DNA of 6,938 nt from Bacillota bacterium (GTDB taxonomy: Bacteria; Bacillota; Clostridia; Oscillospirales; Acutalibacteraceae): NCBI GenBank assembly GCA_023458915.1, contig JAEWWM010000054.1, positions 1-6,938 on the forward strand, given 5' to 3'. The position numbers were made by a program, and so were the translations under genes. Positions 1 to 5,838 of the stretch are shown here, piece after piece (within the stretch, counting starts at the first letter, position 1; every line of letters begins with the position of its first letter). The notes below the pieces were generated by a model. It had not been told where the DNA came from. It ran no database searches and saw nothing but the letters and a program-made list of their open reading frames with translations.

Positions 1-1656
1 TTAAAACGGCAAACTCTTTCTATCTAGAATTTTAATGGATAAACTTGATAAATCTTTAGTAAGCTGACTAAGCATGGCGACTGCATCAGGTGCATCGTCA
101 TGTTTTGCTTTCCCGGTAACAGTGAAGCCTAAAAGGTTTTGCATAAAGCGCTTGTATTCTAAGTTTTGCTTTGATTTATGAAGAAAAATAAAATGCTTTT
201 TTACAAAATCACTTTCAGTAACGATTTTTGTGATTTTGTTACTTGAAGTAAAAAATGTGCGGATGGAAGTATATCCTCCGCTCTTTTTTATTTGTTCGTT
301 AACATCTTTAGCGTAATAATCGCCACCGTTATTCGATTCCACGTCCATACGGCTGACTTTATTATTCACACACATATTTGCAACTAAAGGTTTTGTAATT
401 TCGGGAAGTCCGTTATTAAAAATAACTTCAGGAATATAAACCGAGTTGCCATAAATATATCCGCATGGAGCGCAAACATAGTCTTTACCTTGACCTTTGC
501 TATCGCAAACTGCGATAACGGCATCGGGCTTTTCTTTAGGAAGCTCGAAAAAATACTGAAGCTCATCTTCTGCGTAAAGTAAACCTTCGCGCTCAACAGG
601 CTCTTGCATATAAATTGACCGCCAAGATATGTCGTCCATATTTTCTTTTAAGTTTAGAAAATACTCGGTAGAAAAGCCAACGCCGTAGTCATACTCAAAG
701 TTAGAATATCCATGAATATTTAAAGCTGAAAGTTTTACAAATTTAGATTTTTTATTATCAAAATATCTTTGTTCTAATCTTCCGATCGGGTCATGAATTG
801 ACCATCTTGTGCCAATTATCAGCATTTTGCAGTTTTCTTTCATTCGTGACATAAAATCATTTAAAAATTTAGTCCACAGAATATCCATTCGTTCTCTGTT
901 TAAAGCTTCCTCTGAACCCGAAACCATATCATCTGCATAAGCTAAAACCTCGCATCTGGTAGCACCTGTTAGACCACTGTCAATCGATCGGCAGGTGAGT
1001 GTTTTAAACCTTTTTATTTTTGCTAAATCTATCGTTTCATCTTTTGAATTTGTCGCAACAAGCGGTGAATCTGAGAAAATTTCTAAAAACTTATATTCAG
1101 GATCTTTTATTATTTGGAGTGCACCATCGAAAAATGATCGCGTTAATTTATCGGCATACGCTGTAGCTACATTTGGTTTTAGCGGTTCTTTGCCCATGAG
1201 CCATGTTATATAAAATATTCCGATTGTGGATTTGCCAGTTCCCGGAGGCATAGAAAGTGCTAATAAATTTAGTTTTCCGTCTGCTAAGTTTTGCAAATCC
1301 CGAACAACAGATCTTAAAACTTTTAATCTCGGTTGATAAAAGCGTTTTTGTGGTTCACGATCTTTCTCCATGTAGAGTAAATATGAATGAAAATCGTATG
1401 GTGCTGCGAATAAAAATGTCTGCCAATATTTTTTGAGTAACCGTTTTCTTTCATTTGTCATCAAAGCTTGATTTGAAAGCATAAAATTTATTTTCTTTCG
1501 CATTTCAAGATTAATTCCTAAAGCGTGAGAAGTATCATTTTCACGATTATATAAAGTTCGAAGTGCTTCACATTTTTGTAAATATAAATTATTTTCCATA
1601 TTTGGGCATTTTCGCAGGTCGTAAAGCATTTGTTTTATTAATTCTAGGTTGTTCAA
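1..1656 (-). CDS. terL: Phage terminase large subunit (TerL), packaging ATPase/nuclease
   Basis: The 551-residue protein has the two-domain layout of large terminases, the motor that pumps DNA into the prohead and cuts it. The ATPase domain shows a Walker A motif SMPPGTGKST (135-144), a Walker B-like VLAYADDM with acidic pair D242/D243, and a coupling-type motif IIGTRW (280-285). The RNase H-like nuclease half has candidate metal ligands D385 (VCDSKGQGKD), D438/E440 (MDVESNNGG) and the C-terminal HDDAPDAVA (519-527). Length and motif order fit the TIGR01630-like phage family and look complete. The start is TTG: no in-frame ATG exists before the upstream stop at 1669-1671, and AAGGAG (1665-1670) lies 8 nt ahead. 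A nearby ATG (1662-1664) is in another frame and ends after three codons. The gene follows an intrinsic terminator closely, and no small subunit lies directly upstream, which is unusual. Confidence 0.95.
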   Translation of the reverse strand: MNNLELIKQMLYDLRKCPNMENNLYLQKCEALRTLYNRENDTSHALGINLEMRKKINFMLSNQALMTNERKRLLKKYWQTFLFAAPYDFHSYLLYMEKDREPQKRFYQPRLKVLRSVVRDLQNLADGKLNLLALSMPPGTGKSTIGIFYITWLMGKEPLKPNVATAYADKLTRSFFDGALQIIKDPEYKFLEIFSDSPLVATNSKDETIDLAKIKRFKTLTCRSIDSGLTGATRCEVLAYADDMVSGSEEALNRERMDILWTKFLNDFMSRMKENCKMLIIGTRWSIHDPIGRLEQRYFDNKKSKFVKLSALNIHGYSNFEYDYGVGFSTEYFLNLKENMDDISWRSIYMQEPVEREGLLYAEDELQYFFELPKEKPDAVIAVCDSKGQGKDYVCAPCGYIYGNSVYIPEVIFNNGLPEITKPLVANMCVNNKVSRMDVESNNGGDYYAKDVNEQIKKSGGYTSIRTFFTSSNKITKIVTESDFVKKHFIFLHKSKQNLEYKRFMQNLLGFTVTGKAKHDDAPDAVAMLSQLTKDLSSLSIKILDRKSLPF

Positions 1657-1675
1657 ATTTTCATCTCCTTAATAG

Positions 1676-1706
1676 AAAAACCACTAACCTATTACGGTTA
1701 ATGGTT
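1676..1706 (-). terminator. Intrinsic terminator after the MBL-fold gene
   Basis: Read on the minus strand, AACCATTAACC pairs with GGTTAGTGGTT (11 bp including one G-U pair) around a GTAATA loop, and the stem runs into a TTTTT tract. It lies about 55 nt past the hydrolase stop codon. The tract ends only a few bases before the TerL AAGGAG, so TerL would depend on readthrough, antitermination or a promoter not visible here. Confidence 0.75.
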
Positions 1707-1719
1707 CTTGAGGAACTCT
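1703..1719. repeat. Short palindromic intergenic repeat, copy 1
   Basis: GGTTCTTGAGGAACTCT matches about 15 of 18 positions (one gap) of GGTTCTCGGAGAAACTCT at 2345-2362. Both copies can fold on themselves and both lie just downstream of a minus-strand gene (hydrolase here, YihY protein for copy 2). The function is unknown. Copy 1 abuts the terminator stem. Confidence 0.4.
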
Positions 1720-1759
1720 TTACTTTATTTATAACTATGGATAACTAAATATCAATTTT

Positions 1760-2272
1760 TTACGCTAATGAATTTGAATAACTACCAAATCTTAGCTTTT
1801 CATCTCCTAAAACTGTTTTCGGGCCATGCCCAGGATAAATAACAATATTATCCGAATATTTTTTAATCATTGCTAAACTTCTTTGCATGTCTTGATTGTT
1901 ACCACTAGACAAATCTGTACGACCAATAGTTTGATAAAATAAGAAGTCGCCTGTAAACATTAGTTCTTCATCTGGAAAATAAAAAGAAACAGAATCTTTA
2001 GTGTGCCCAGAGGTAGAAATAATTTGATATTTAAAACCCTGAATCGAGTTTGGGTTAACAGGAACTTTGTAATTACTTAATAATTTTTCAAGTGCACCAT
2101 TATGATCAAAATGATCATGTGTTAGAAAAACTGCTCTGATATTATATTTTTTGATTTTAGATTTAATCTTTTCATACTCATCGCCTGGATCGACAATAAT
2201 TAAATCATTATCTTTGATTATAAGGTAGCAATTGGTTTTTAAATAACCAACTTGTAATTTATCAATTTTCAT
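1760..2272 (-). CDS. MBL-fold metallo-hydrolase, GloB/YcbL (glyoxalase II)-like
   Basis: A 170-residue single-domain cytoplasmic protein with a complete metallo-beta-lactamase metal set: THDHFDHNG (51-59) gives H52, H54, D56 and H57, followed by H90 (STSGH), bridging D109 (FTGDFLF) and H149 (YPGHG). The opening MKIDKLQVGYLKTNCYLI and the GDFLFYQTIGRTDL segment are typical of small glyoxalase II-like hydrolases, which cleave thioesters such as S-lactoylglutathione or related substrates; the actual substrate cannot be read from sequence. The start at 2272 is chosen because AAGGAG lies 8 nt upstream; a TTG-initiated extension to 2302 would place that site inside the coding region. It follows the YihY gene by 98 nt on the same strand and is followed by an intrinsic terminator. 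It looks like a cellular gene carried by the element, or host sequence at a junction. Confidence 0.9.
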   Translation of the reverse strand: MKIDKLQVGYLKTNCYLIIKDNDLIIVDPGDEYEKIKSKIKKYNIRAVFLTHDHFDHNGALEKLLSNYKVPVNPNSIQGFKYQIISTSGHTKDSVSFYFPDEELMFTGDFLFYQTIGRTDLSSGNNQDMQRSLAMIKKYSDNIVIYPGHGPKTVLGDEKLRFGSYSNSLA

Positions 2273-2344
2273 ACTTTTATCTCCTTTTGGTAAAACGTGC
2301 AAATCTCTAAATTGACGAATCTCCTATTTATTTAGTTAAGTTGA

Positions 2345-2362
2345 GGTTCTCGGAGAAACTCT
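2345..2362. repeat. Short palindromic intergenic repeat, copy 2
   Basis: GGTTCTCGGAGAAACTCT is the partner of the 1703-1719 copy. With flanking bases, GAGGTTCT and AGAAACTC (2344-2361) form an 8-position stem with one mismatch around CGG. It starts 9 nt after the YihY-type stop codon on the minus strand. On that strand no U-tract follows, so it is a poor terminator for the upstream gene and may be a processing or attenuation hairpin. Confidence 0.4.
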
Positions 2363-2370
2363 AAAATATT

Positions 2371-3177
2371 TTATTTTTTTAGTAACGCATTAATTTCACT
2401 GCCTATCAATAAAAACAATGATATCATATTAATCCAAACAAGAAGTATAAAAATAATTCCGATACTTCCGTATATTTTTGAATAGTTTGAAAAATTTTCG
2501 ATATATATGCTGTAAAGTTTTGAAGATGTTATCCATAATAACACTGTAAATAACGCGCCAGGCATAATATTTTTTAACTTAGTTTTTTTGCAACATGAGA
2601 ATTTATATATAAAAATTACTGTAAAAAACAATATTATTAACAAAGCAGCATATTTTAAAATTTTGAAAACACTAATAAACTGTGCCCCAAAAAATTGATA
2701 ACTTTGCAAAGTATCCGATATAAATTCATTGGAAATTGATAAAATAATTGAAGAAACGATTGCAATGGCAAACAAGAAAACAAAACTTACGCTTATTAAG
2801 TGAACAACAATAAAATTTCTTTTTTCTTCTTGTTCATAAGATCGGTTAATACCTTTCATAATAGCTGTAAATCCAGATGAAGCGCTATATATGCTAAGTA
2901 GTATGCTAATAGACATTATGCTTACGTGCTTTTCATAAAAGACTTCTTGGACAAAAGTATTAAATATCCCTAAAAGTTGTTGAGGTATTGTGTTTGAAAT
3001 CTCCAGTACGAGCTTGTCGATTTTAATGTTTATAAATCCAAGAAGAGACATCAAAAAAGTTAAAAATGGGAAAATGGACAATATTATTTTATAAGTCAGT
3101 TCATTTGATAATTCTGCGATATTGTCTTTTTTTATTTTTTTACCAAGTGTTGTAACGAAGTTTATAAATTTTTTCAT
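2371..3177 (-). CDS. YihY/BrkB family inner-membrane protein
   Basis: A 268-residue polytopic membrane protein with about six hydrophobic segments, roughly at residues 30-50, 86-106, 123-148, 168-192, 205-222 and 235-262, after a basic cytoplasmic N-terminus. Family signatures are visible: YSASSGFTAIMKGINRSY (97-114), PGALFTVLLW (206-215) and a C-terminal block beginning YGSIGIIFILLVW and ending LLIGSEINA. This family was long mislabelled ribonuclease BN; members are membrane proteins of poorly defined function, some linked to serum resistance or envelope traits. The length is near the family norm and nothing is broken. The ribosome binding site is weak (AAAGTGAA), consistent with expression as a second cistron 46 nt after the XRE gene. 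Placed between phage genes, it is a candidate cargo (moron) gene altering the host envelope; that role is inference. Confidence 0.9.
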   Translation of the reverse strand: MKKFINFVTTLGKKIKKDNIAELSNELTYKIILSIFPFLTFLMSLLGFINIKIDKLVLEISNTIPQQLLGIFNTFVQEVFYEKHVSIMSISILLSIYSASSGFTAIMKGINRSYEQEEKRNFIVVHLISVSFVFLFAIAIVSSIILSISNEFISDTLQSYQFFGAQFISVFKILKYAALLIILFFTVIFIYKFSCCKKTKLKNIMPGALFTVLLWITSSKLYSIYIENFSNYSKIYGSIGIIFILLVWINMISLFLLIGSEINALLKK

Positions 3178-3223
3178 ATTTTTAATTCACTTTACTTTAA
3201 TTTTATAAAATCACACACACTTA

Positions 3224-3544
3224 TTATTTGTCATCTAAAATATTTTTTTCAGGTATTTTTAAAATTTGCAATGGAATATTATAAAACGGGCAGATTTCAG
3301 AGTAAATGCACCTGCTTTGATTTCTTACAAGTGGCTCATCTATTATATCAAAAATTGTGCATTCAAGACCTTGGGCTAATTTTTGTAATGTGGAGATTGT
3401 TGGCACAACTTTATCAAGTTCATAAGAGTTTATCTGGCTGGCTCCAATTTCTGTTCTTGCGGATAATTCTTGTGTTGATATTTTTAATTTTTTACGCAGC
3501 TCTTTTAATTTTTGCCCGATTGTTACTGGCATTTCTTCCGGCAT
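3224..3544 (-). CDS. XRE-family helix-turn-helix repressor
   Basis: A 106-residue protein whose N-terminal two-thirds is a Cro/CI-type domain (about residues 8-66): IGQKLKELRKKLKIST, then a helix-turn-helix spanning TQELSART (24-31) and ASQINSYE (35-42), then VPTISTLQKLAQGLECTIFDI. The short tail has two cysteines (C79, C85) in RCIYSEICPFYN and no peptidase domain, so it is not a LexA/CI-type self-cleaving repressor. The ATG at 3544 follows AGGTGA at good spacing; a second Met at residue 5 is less well placed. Its own promoter overlaps an 18-bp palindrome that recurs before the rightward genes, so it probably represses both itself and the divergent module. YihY-type and MBL-fold genes follow on the same strand. 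Confidence 0.92.
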   Translation of the reverse strand: MPEEMPVTIGQKLKELRKKLKISTQELSARTEIGASQINSYELDKVVPTISTLQKLAQGLECTIFDIIDEPLVRNQSRCIYSEICPFYNIPLQILKIPEKNILDDK

Positions 3545-3585
3545 TTTTCTTCACCTCGAAAACTTCAGATTCTAATTTTAAAATT

Positions 3586-3614
3586 ATTATATCATGCTTA
3601 TATAATTTATTCAA
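3586..3614 (-). promoter_or_regulatory. Putative sigma-70-type promoter for the XRE gene
   Basis: On the minus strand, TTGAAT (3609-3614) is spaced 17 nt from a perfect TATAAT (3586-3591), about 40 nt before the repressor start. The -35 box lies within the palindrome at 3609-3626, which suggests direct autorepression. Confidence 0.65.
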
Positions 3615-3626
3615 TATTTATTGAAT
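3609..3626. promoter_or_regulatory. Operator candidate O1 (perfect palindrome)
   Basis: ATTCAATATTTATTGAAT is a perfect 8+2+8 inverted repeat overlapping the -35 box of the repressor promoter. It matches 16 of 18 positions of the site at 3830-3847. Dyad symmetry, size and position are as expected for an XRE dimer site. Confidence 0.6.
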
Positions 3627-3651
3627 ATGTTTTTTCGTGGTTATAAAATAT

Positions 3652-3669
3652 ATTCATTTTTTATTGTAT
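3652..3669. promoter_or_regulatory. Degenerate operator candidate O2
   Basis: ATTCATTTTTTATTGTAT matches 15 of 18 positions of the perfect palindrome at 3609-3626, with its start 43 bp to the right. In such AT-rich DNA a match at this level could be chance, so it is offered only as a weaker member of the operator set. Confidence 0.3.
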
Positions 3670-3713
3670 TTTTTCGTTTGTTTTTCGAGGGTGATGAGCG
3701 GGGTTATTTGTTC

Positions 3714-3749
3714 TTATAAATGGCTTTAAATAGGGGTATGCCATTATAA
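3714..3749. repeat. Inverted repeat in the control region
   Basis: TTATAAATGGC (3714-3724) and GCCATTATAA (3740-3749) are inverted copies differing by one missing base, around a 15-nt loop that contains AGGGG. It lies between the operators and the rightward promoter. It could be a second protein-binding site or an RNA hairpin; no U-tract is seen. Confidence 0.35.
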
Positions 3750-3779
3750 AATAAGCTAAAAATTTAATGTGAAAATATA

Positions 3780-3808
3780 TTGACAAAACATAAAAAAGTA
3801 TATAGCAT
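3780..3808 (+). promoter_or_regulatory. Putative rightward promoter for the plus-strand module
   Basis: A consensus TTGACA (3780-3785) is followed after 17 nt by TAGCAT (3803-3808, 4 of 6 matches to TATAAT). It is the best plus-strand promoter seen before the genes starting at 4127. The palindrome at 3830-3847 begins about 20 nt downstream, where a bound repressor could block early transcription. Confidence 0.5.
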
Positions 3809-3829
3809 AAAAATATAAGTGAAATAATT

Positions 3830-3847
3830 ATTCAATAATTAATGAAT
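3830..3847. promoter_or_regulatory. Operator candidate O3
   Basis: ATTCAATAATTAATGAAT differs at two positions from the perfect palindrome at 3609-3626 and keeps the ATTCA/TGAAT arms. It lies just downstream of the rightward promoter and contains an ATG (3842-3844) in frame with the small ORF at 3890-3958. Confidence 0.55.
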
Positions 3848-3889
3848 ATTATTTTTACTAAATACTTTATAAATGGGATAGGTGATAAA

Positions 3890-3958
3890 TTGTATTTTTT
3901 AATCTTATTATTGGCGGTACCCGTTCTAACACTTACAAAACTTGTAAAGAAAAAATAA
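3890..3958 (+). CDS. Possible 22-residue membrane peptide
   Basis: A TTG-started frame preceded by AGGTGAT (3880-3886), which matches the 3' half of the full Shine-Dalgarno, encodes one hydrophobic stretch (YFLILLLAVPVLTL) followed by a lysine-rich tail (TKLVKKK). This is the shape of a single-span membrane peptide with a basic end. The same frame extends up to an ATG at 3842 (38 residues), but that start lies inside the operator and has no ribosome binding site. A hairpin follows the stop at once. The combination of a short hydrophobic peptide, basic tail and adjoining terminator is reminiscent of type I toxins, but no antisense promoter was convincingly found, and a chance ORF is possible. 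Confidence 0.35.
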   Translation: MYFLILLLAVPVLTLTKLVKKK

Positions 3959-3980
3959 AACCACTTATATTCAAGTGGTT
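3949..3980 (-). terminator. Hairpin after the small peptide, T-rich on the minus side
   Basis: AACCACTT (3959-3966) and AAGTGGTT (3973-3980) form a perfect 8-bp stem with a 6-nt loop. On the minus strand it is followed by TTATTTTTTC, which fits an intrinsic terminator. On the plus strand only AAATTT follows, so termination of the rightward transcript would be weak. Confidence 0.45.
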
Positions 3981-4055
3981 AAATTTAAGGGGGAGTTATC
4001 TATTTAGGCTCTAAGACTTCAACAGAAAGGCATCTATAAATTAAAAAAGCAACTC

Positions 4056-4112
4056 TAAACAGACACTTTTTAAAAGATTTTATATATCTGTTTAAAGTAA
4101 AGCCTAAACAGA
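4056..4112 (+). promoter_or_regulatory. Leader with competing inverted repeats before the first rightward gene
   Basis: TAAACAGA occurs at 4056-4063 and 4105-4112, with its complement TCTGTTTA between them at 4087-4094. The middle copy can pair with either outer copy but not both. The right-hand pairing has a 10-nt loop and abuts the AAAGGAAG ribosome binding site of the 4127 gene. This could act as an RNA switch; function is inferred from the base pairing only. Confidence 0.35.
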
Positions 4113-4126
4113 AAGGAAGCATAAGG

Positions 4127-4315
4127 GTGATAGTTAAAGTTTTATGGGGTCATCAAAAGGGAAAACCAGACTATTTTGAAAAGGTTTTAAGTGAAAACGA
4201 GGCAGATTTTGAAGAAGCCAAAGCTCAAGCAATTCAAAACGGTTTTGATAATTTCAGAGTGGCGGAAATTAATTTAAGTACACCGCCAAACTTTACAAAA
4301 ACAATTAATATTTAA
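4127..4315 (+). CDS. Small conserved-type hypothetical protein (62 aa)
   Basis: A 62-residue soluble protein, rich in charged residues, with no membrane segment or known catalytic motif. Notable parts are VKVLWGHQKGKPDYFEKVL (3-21), a charged helix-prone middle (NEADFEEAKAQAIQNGF), and RVAEINLSTPPNF near the end. It resembles short accessory proteins of clostridial phages and integrative elements, but no function is known to me. The start is GTG, preceded by AAAGGAAG at about 8 nt. The frame is open back to a stop at 4037-4039 without a better start. It is the first clear gene of the rightward module and is followed 18 nt later by the next gene, so the two are probably cotranscribed. Confidence 0.75.
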   Translation: MIVKVLWGHQKGKPDYFEKVLSENEADFEEAKAQAIQNGFDNFRVAEINLSTPPNFTKTINI

Positions 4316-4333
4316 TTTTGGAGGATTAAAAAA

Positions 4334-4798
4334 ATGAGTACAAGAAGCGAAATAGGAATATTAAACAACGACAGCACGGTAACAAGTATTTACTGCCATT
4401 GGGACGGTTATCCCGAATATAACGGCAAAATTTTATCCCTTTACTATAAATCAGAAGAAAAAGCCAGAAAATTAATAAAAAACGGTGATTTAAGTTCTTT
4501 AGCGGAAAATATAAACCCGAATGAAAATTTTAATCACGATTTTGAAAGGCCGCAGGATTATGTTTGTGTATATTATCACCGCGACAGAGGCGAACCGTGG
4601 GAGCAAGTCAAGCCGCGTACATATTCAGACGTTATTAAGTGGGTGAAAGAAATCAAAAAAGGTTGGCAAGAGTATATCTATTTATTTAAAAACGGGAATT
4701 GGTTTTTTACGCGCACAAATAAAATCAAGTGGCAAAAATTAAAAAAGGCTGCTTTTCTGGTGGTGCAGGAAAGCAGCAACGCAACACAAGCCAATTAA
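4334..4798 (+). CDS. Phage/mobile-element protein of the CHWDGYP type (154 aa)
   Basis: A 154-residue soluble protein starting MSTRSEIGIL, with the motifs SIYCHWDGYPEYNGKIL (18-34), GDLSSLAEN (51-59), YYHRDRGEPW (80-89) and EYIYLFKNGNWFF (113-125). This set recurs in small uncharacterised proteins of phages and mobile elements across many bacteria; the biochemical role is unknown. GGAGG (4320-4324) lies 9 nt before the ATG, an ideal site. The last 20 or so residues (KKAAFLVVQESSNATQAN) look unlike the rest, and their DNA contains a strong hairpin (4748-4777), so the natural 3' end may have been replaced or extended. It is followed by an 80-nt gap with another hairpin before the next gene. Confidence 0.85.
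   Translation: MSTRSEIGILNNDSTVTSIYCHWDGYPEYNGKILSLYYKSEEKARKLIKNGDLSSLAENINPNENFNHDFERPQDYVCVYYHRDRGEPWEQVKPRTYSDVIKWVKEIKKGWQEYIYLFKNGNWFFTRTNKIKWQKLKKAAFLVVQESSNATQAN
4741..4777 (-). terminator. Strong hairpin with a minus-strand T-tract inside a plus-strand gene
   Basis: GCTGCTTTTCTG (4748-4759) and CAGGAAAGCAGC (4766-4777) form a 12-bp stem with one G-U pair and a 6-nt loop. On the minus strand the stem is followed by CTTTTTT, which is terminator-like. On the plus strand no U-tract follows, so the overlapping gene can be read through. No minus-strand gene was recognised that it would serve. Confidence 0.5.
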
Positions 4799-4823
4799 GA
4801 CGATAGACAAAGCTATATAATAG

Positions 4824-4853
4824 GCGGTTGCAGTATTATTTTACTACAACCGC
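4824..4853. repeat. Intergenic hairpin
   Basis: GCGGTTGCAGTA (4824-4835) and TACTACAACCGC (4842-4853) form a 12-position stem with one C/A mismatch around a 6-nt loop, about 25 nt before the next gene's start. Neither strand has a good U-tract. It may be a processing or mRNA-stability element. Confidence 0.5.
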
Positions 4854-4878
4854 TAACAAATAAAAAGAGGTTAATAAA

Positions 4879-5262
4879 ATGATAAAAAGAATTAATACAA
4901 TAAAAGACGCAGCAAAAGAATGGGTTAACGAATTTAATGCAATTCCCTCCCAGGTTATAGAAAAAATTTGTAAATGCAATATTGACAGCATTCACGAATT
5001 AACCACACCGGAGGACGAATACACGGGATTTTTACCAATGTGGGGAACTTTGTGGACTTTTGGCTGCACATTGGACGAGGATTGGGCAAGGGAAAACATT
5101 GAAATAATGCAAAAATACGGTTTTAGAGTTTACGAACAGGATGATTTTGGCCTTTTATTTGGCATAGACGGTGCGGGATATGATTTTTATGAAGCTCATT
5201 GGATACCACTTTATAAAGCGCACGGGCTGCATTGGCACAGTAATGAAAGCGAGGCGTCCTAG
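4879..5262 (+). CDS. Mobile-element hypothetical protein of the AHWIPLYKA type (127 aa)
   Basis: A 127-residue soluble protein. The C-terminal half carries the recognisable block PMWGTLWTFGC (53-63), DEDWARENIEIMQKYGFRVYE (66-86) and DGAGYDFYEAHWIPLYKAHG (97-116) ending GLHWH. It is a family I associate with clostridial plasmids, integrative elements and prophages, without assigned function. The residue mix (many W, Y, D, H) suggests a compact binding or enzyme-like fold, but no known catalytic motif is evident. GAGG (4867-4870) stands 8 nt before the ATG. The stop TAG is immediately followed by the ATG of the next, broken gene, as in translational coupling. The gene's end carries the sequence GCGTCCTAG, which recurs at the recombinase stop and beyond it. 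Confidence 0.82.
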   Translation: MIKRINTIKDAAKEWVNEFNAIPSQVIEKICKCNIDSIHELTTPEDEYTGFLPMWGTLWTFGCTLDEDWARENIEIMQKYGFRVYEQDDFGLLFGIDGAGYDFYEAHWIPLYKAHGLHWHSNESEAS

Positions 5263-5811
5263 ATGAATTTTTTCAATCAAACAAAAGGGATCAGAACTTT
5301 AAATGATAAATTTAATTATGTTAAAAATCATTATAAATACTATACACTAAACAGTTGGAACGGACTTTGTAGCATTGCCAACAATGTGAAAATATATAAT
5401 TTAGGGCTATCTTAAGAGCAACAAGGCAAAGCTTATGAATTTATGGAATGTGAAAATTTTTACGATGAGATCAACTTTTTAATCGAAGATAGCGGCTTAA
5501 AAGTAGGATTTAACGGGCGGAGCGGTGGTTATTTAGTTTTATACAACAAAGAAAATAACTGCTGTGCGGTGAATAATTGCTTTTATAATTTTAGCAGTTA
5601 TAAAAATTTTTTAAGCAGCGAAAAACACGGCCGAATATTAAGAAACGCACAGGAGGATTGCAGGTATATAATCGAGAACGATTTTGAACTTGTAAAAACG
5701 TTTGATATTCTATGTGATAACATCCGAGAGCACTTAATTTACATGATTGAAAACTGCGAAATAATTACCGAAGAATATACTACAAAGCACGAAAGAAAGC
5801 TAATAGCATAA
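5263..5811 (+). pseudogene. Hypothetical mobile-element protein interrupted by one in-frame TAA
   Basis: One reading frame runs from the ATG at 5263 to the TAA at 5809-5811 except for a single TAA at 5413-5415. The first 50 codons (MNFFNQTKGIRTLNDKF, then YYTLNSWNGL and KIYNLGLS) continue after the stop as EQQGKAYEFMECENFYDEINFLIED, GFNGRSGGYLVLY and on to the true end, with no frame shift; intact length would be 182 residues. The joined protein resembles a clostridial mobile-element family of unknown function. GAGG 8 nt before the ATG and the ATG placed directly after the upstream stop support the first part as the true start. The downstream ATG at 5443 has no ribosome binding site. A point mutation to TAA (for example from GAA, AAA or CAA), a sequencing error, or low-level readthrough are the options; TAA ends several other genes here, so recoding is unlikely. 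Confidence 0.8.
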
Positions 5812-5838
5812 AGCTTTTTAAAATAATAAAAAATTATC

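Noticed and set aside
995..1213. Plus-strand frame of 72 codons inside TerL
   Set aside because: Lies wholly opposite the conserved TerL ATPase region; no family features.
2273..2302. N-terminal extension of the MBL-fold protein (start TTG at 2302)
   Set aside because: It would translate through the AAGGAG that fits the ATG at 2272, and the family normally begins at MKI.
3271..3624. Plus-strand frame of 117 codons, hydrophobic in its second half, opposite the XRE gene
   Set aside because: It is the mirror of a lysine-rich repressor gene; antisense of such codons reads as hydrophobic residues. No ribosome binding site or recognisable family, while the minus-strand protein is clearly XRE.
3987..3995. 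Strong Shine-Dalgarno-like AAGGGGGAG
   Set aside because: No start codon at suitable spacing and the nearby frames stop quickly; possibly a remnant of a lost small gene.
5413..5415. Stop-codon reassignment (TAA read as an amino acid)
   Set aside because: TAA terminates TerL, the hydrolase, several small genes and the right-edge gene in this window, so a recoded TAA is not supported.
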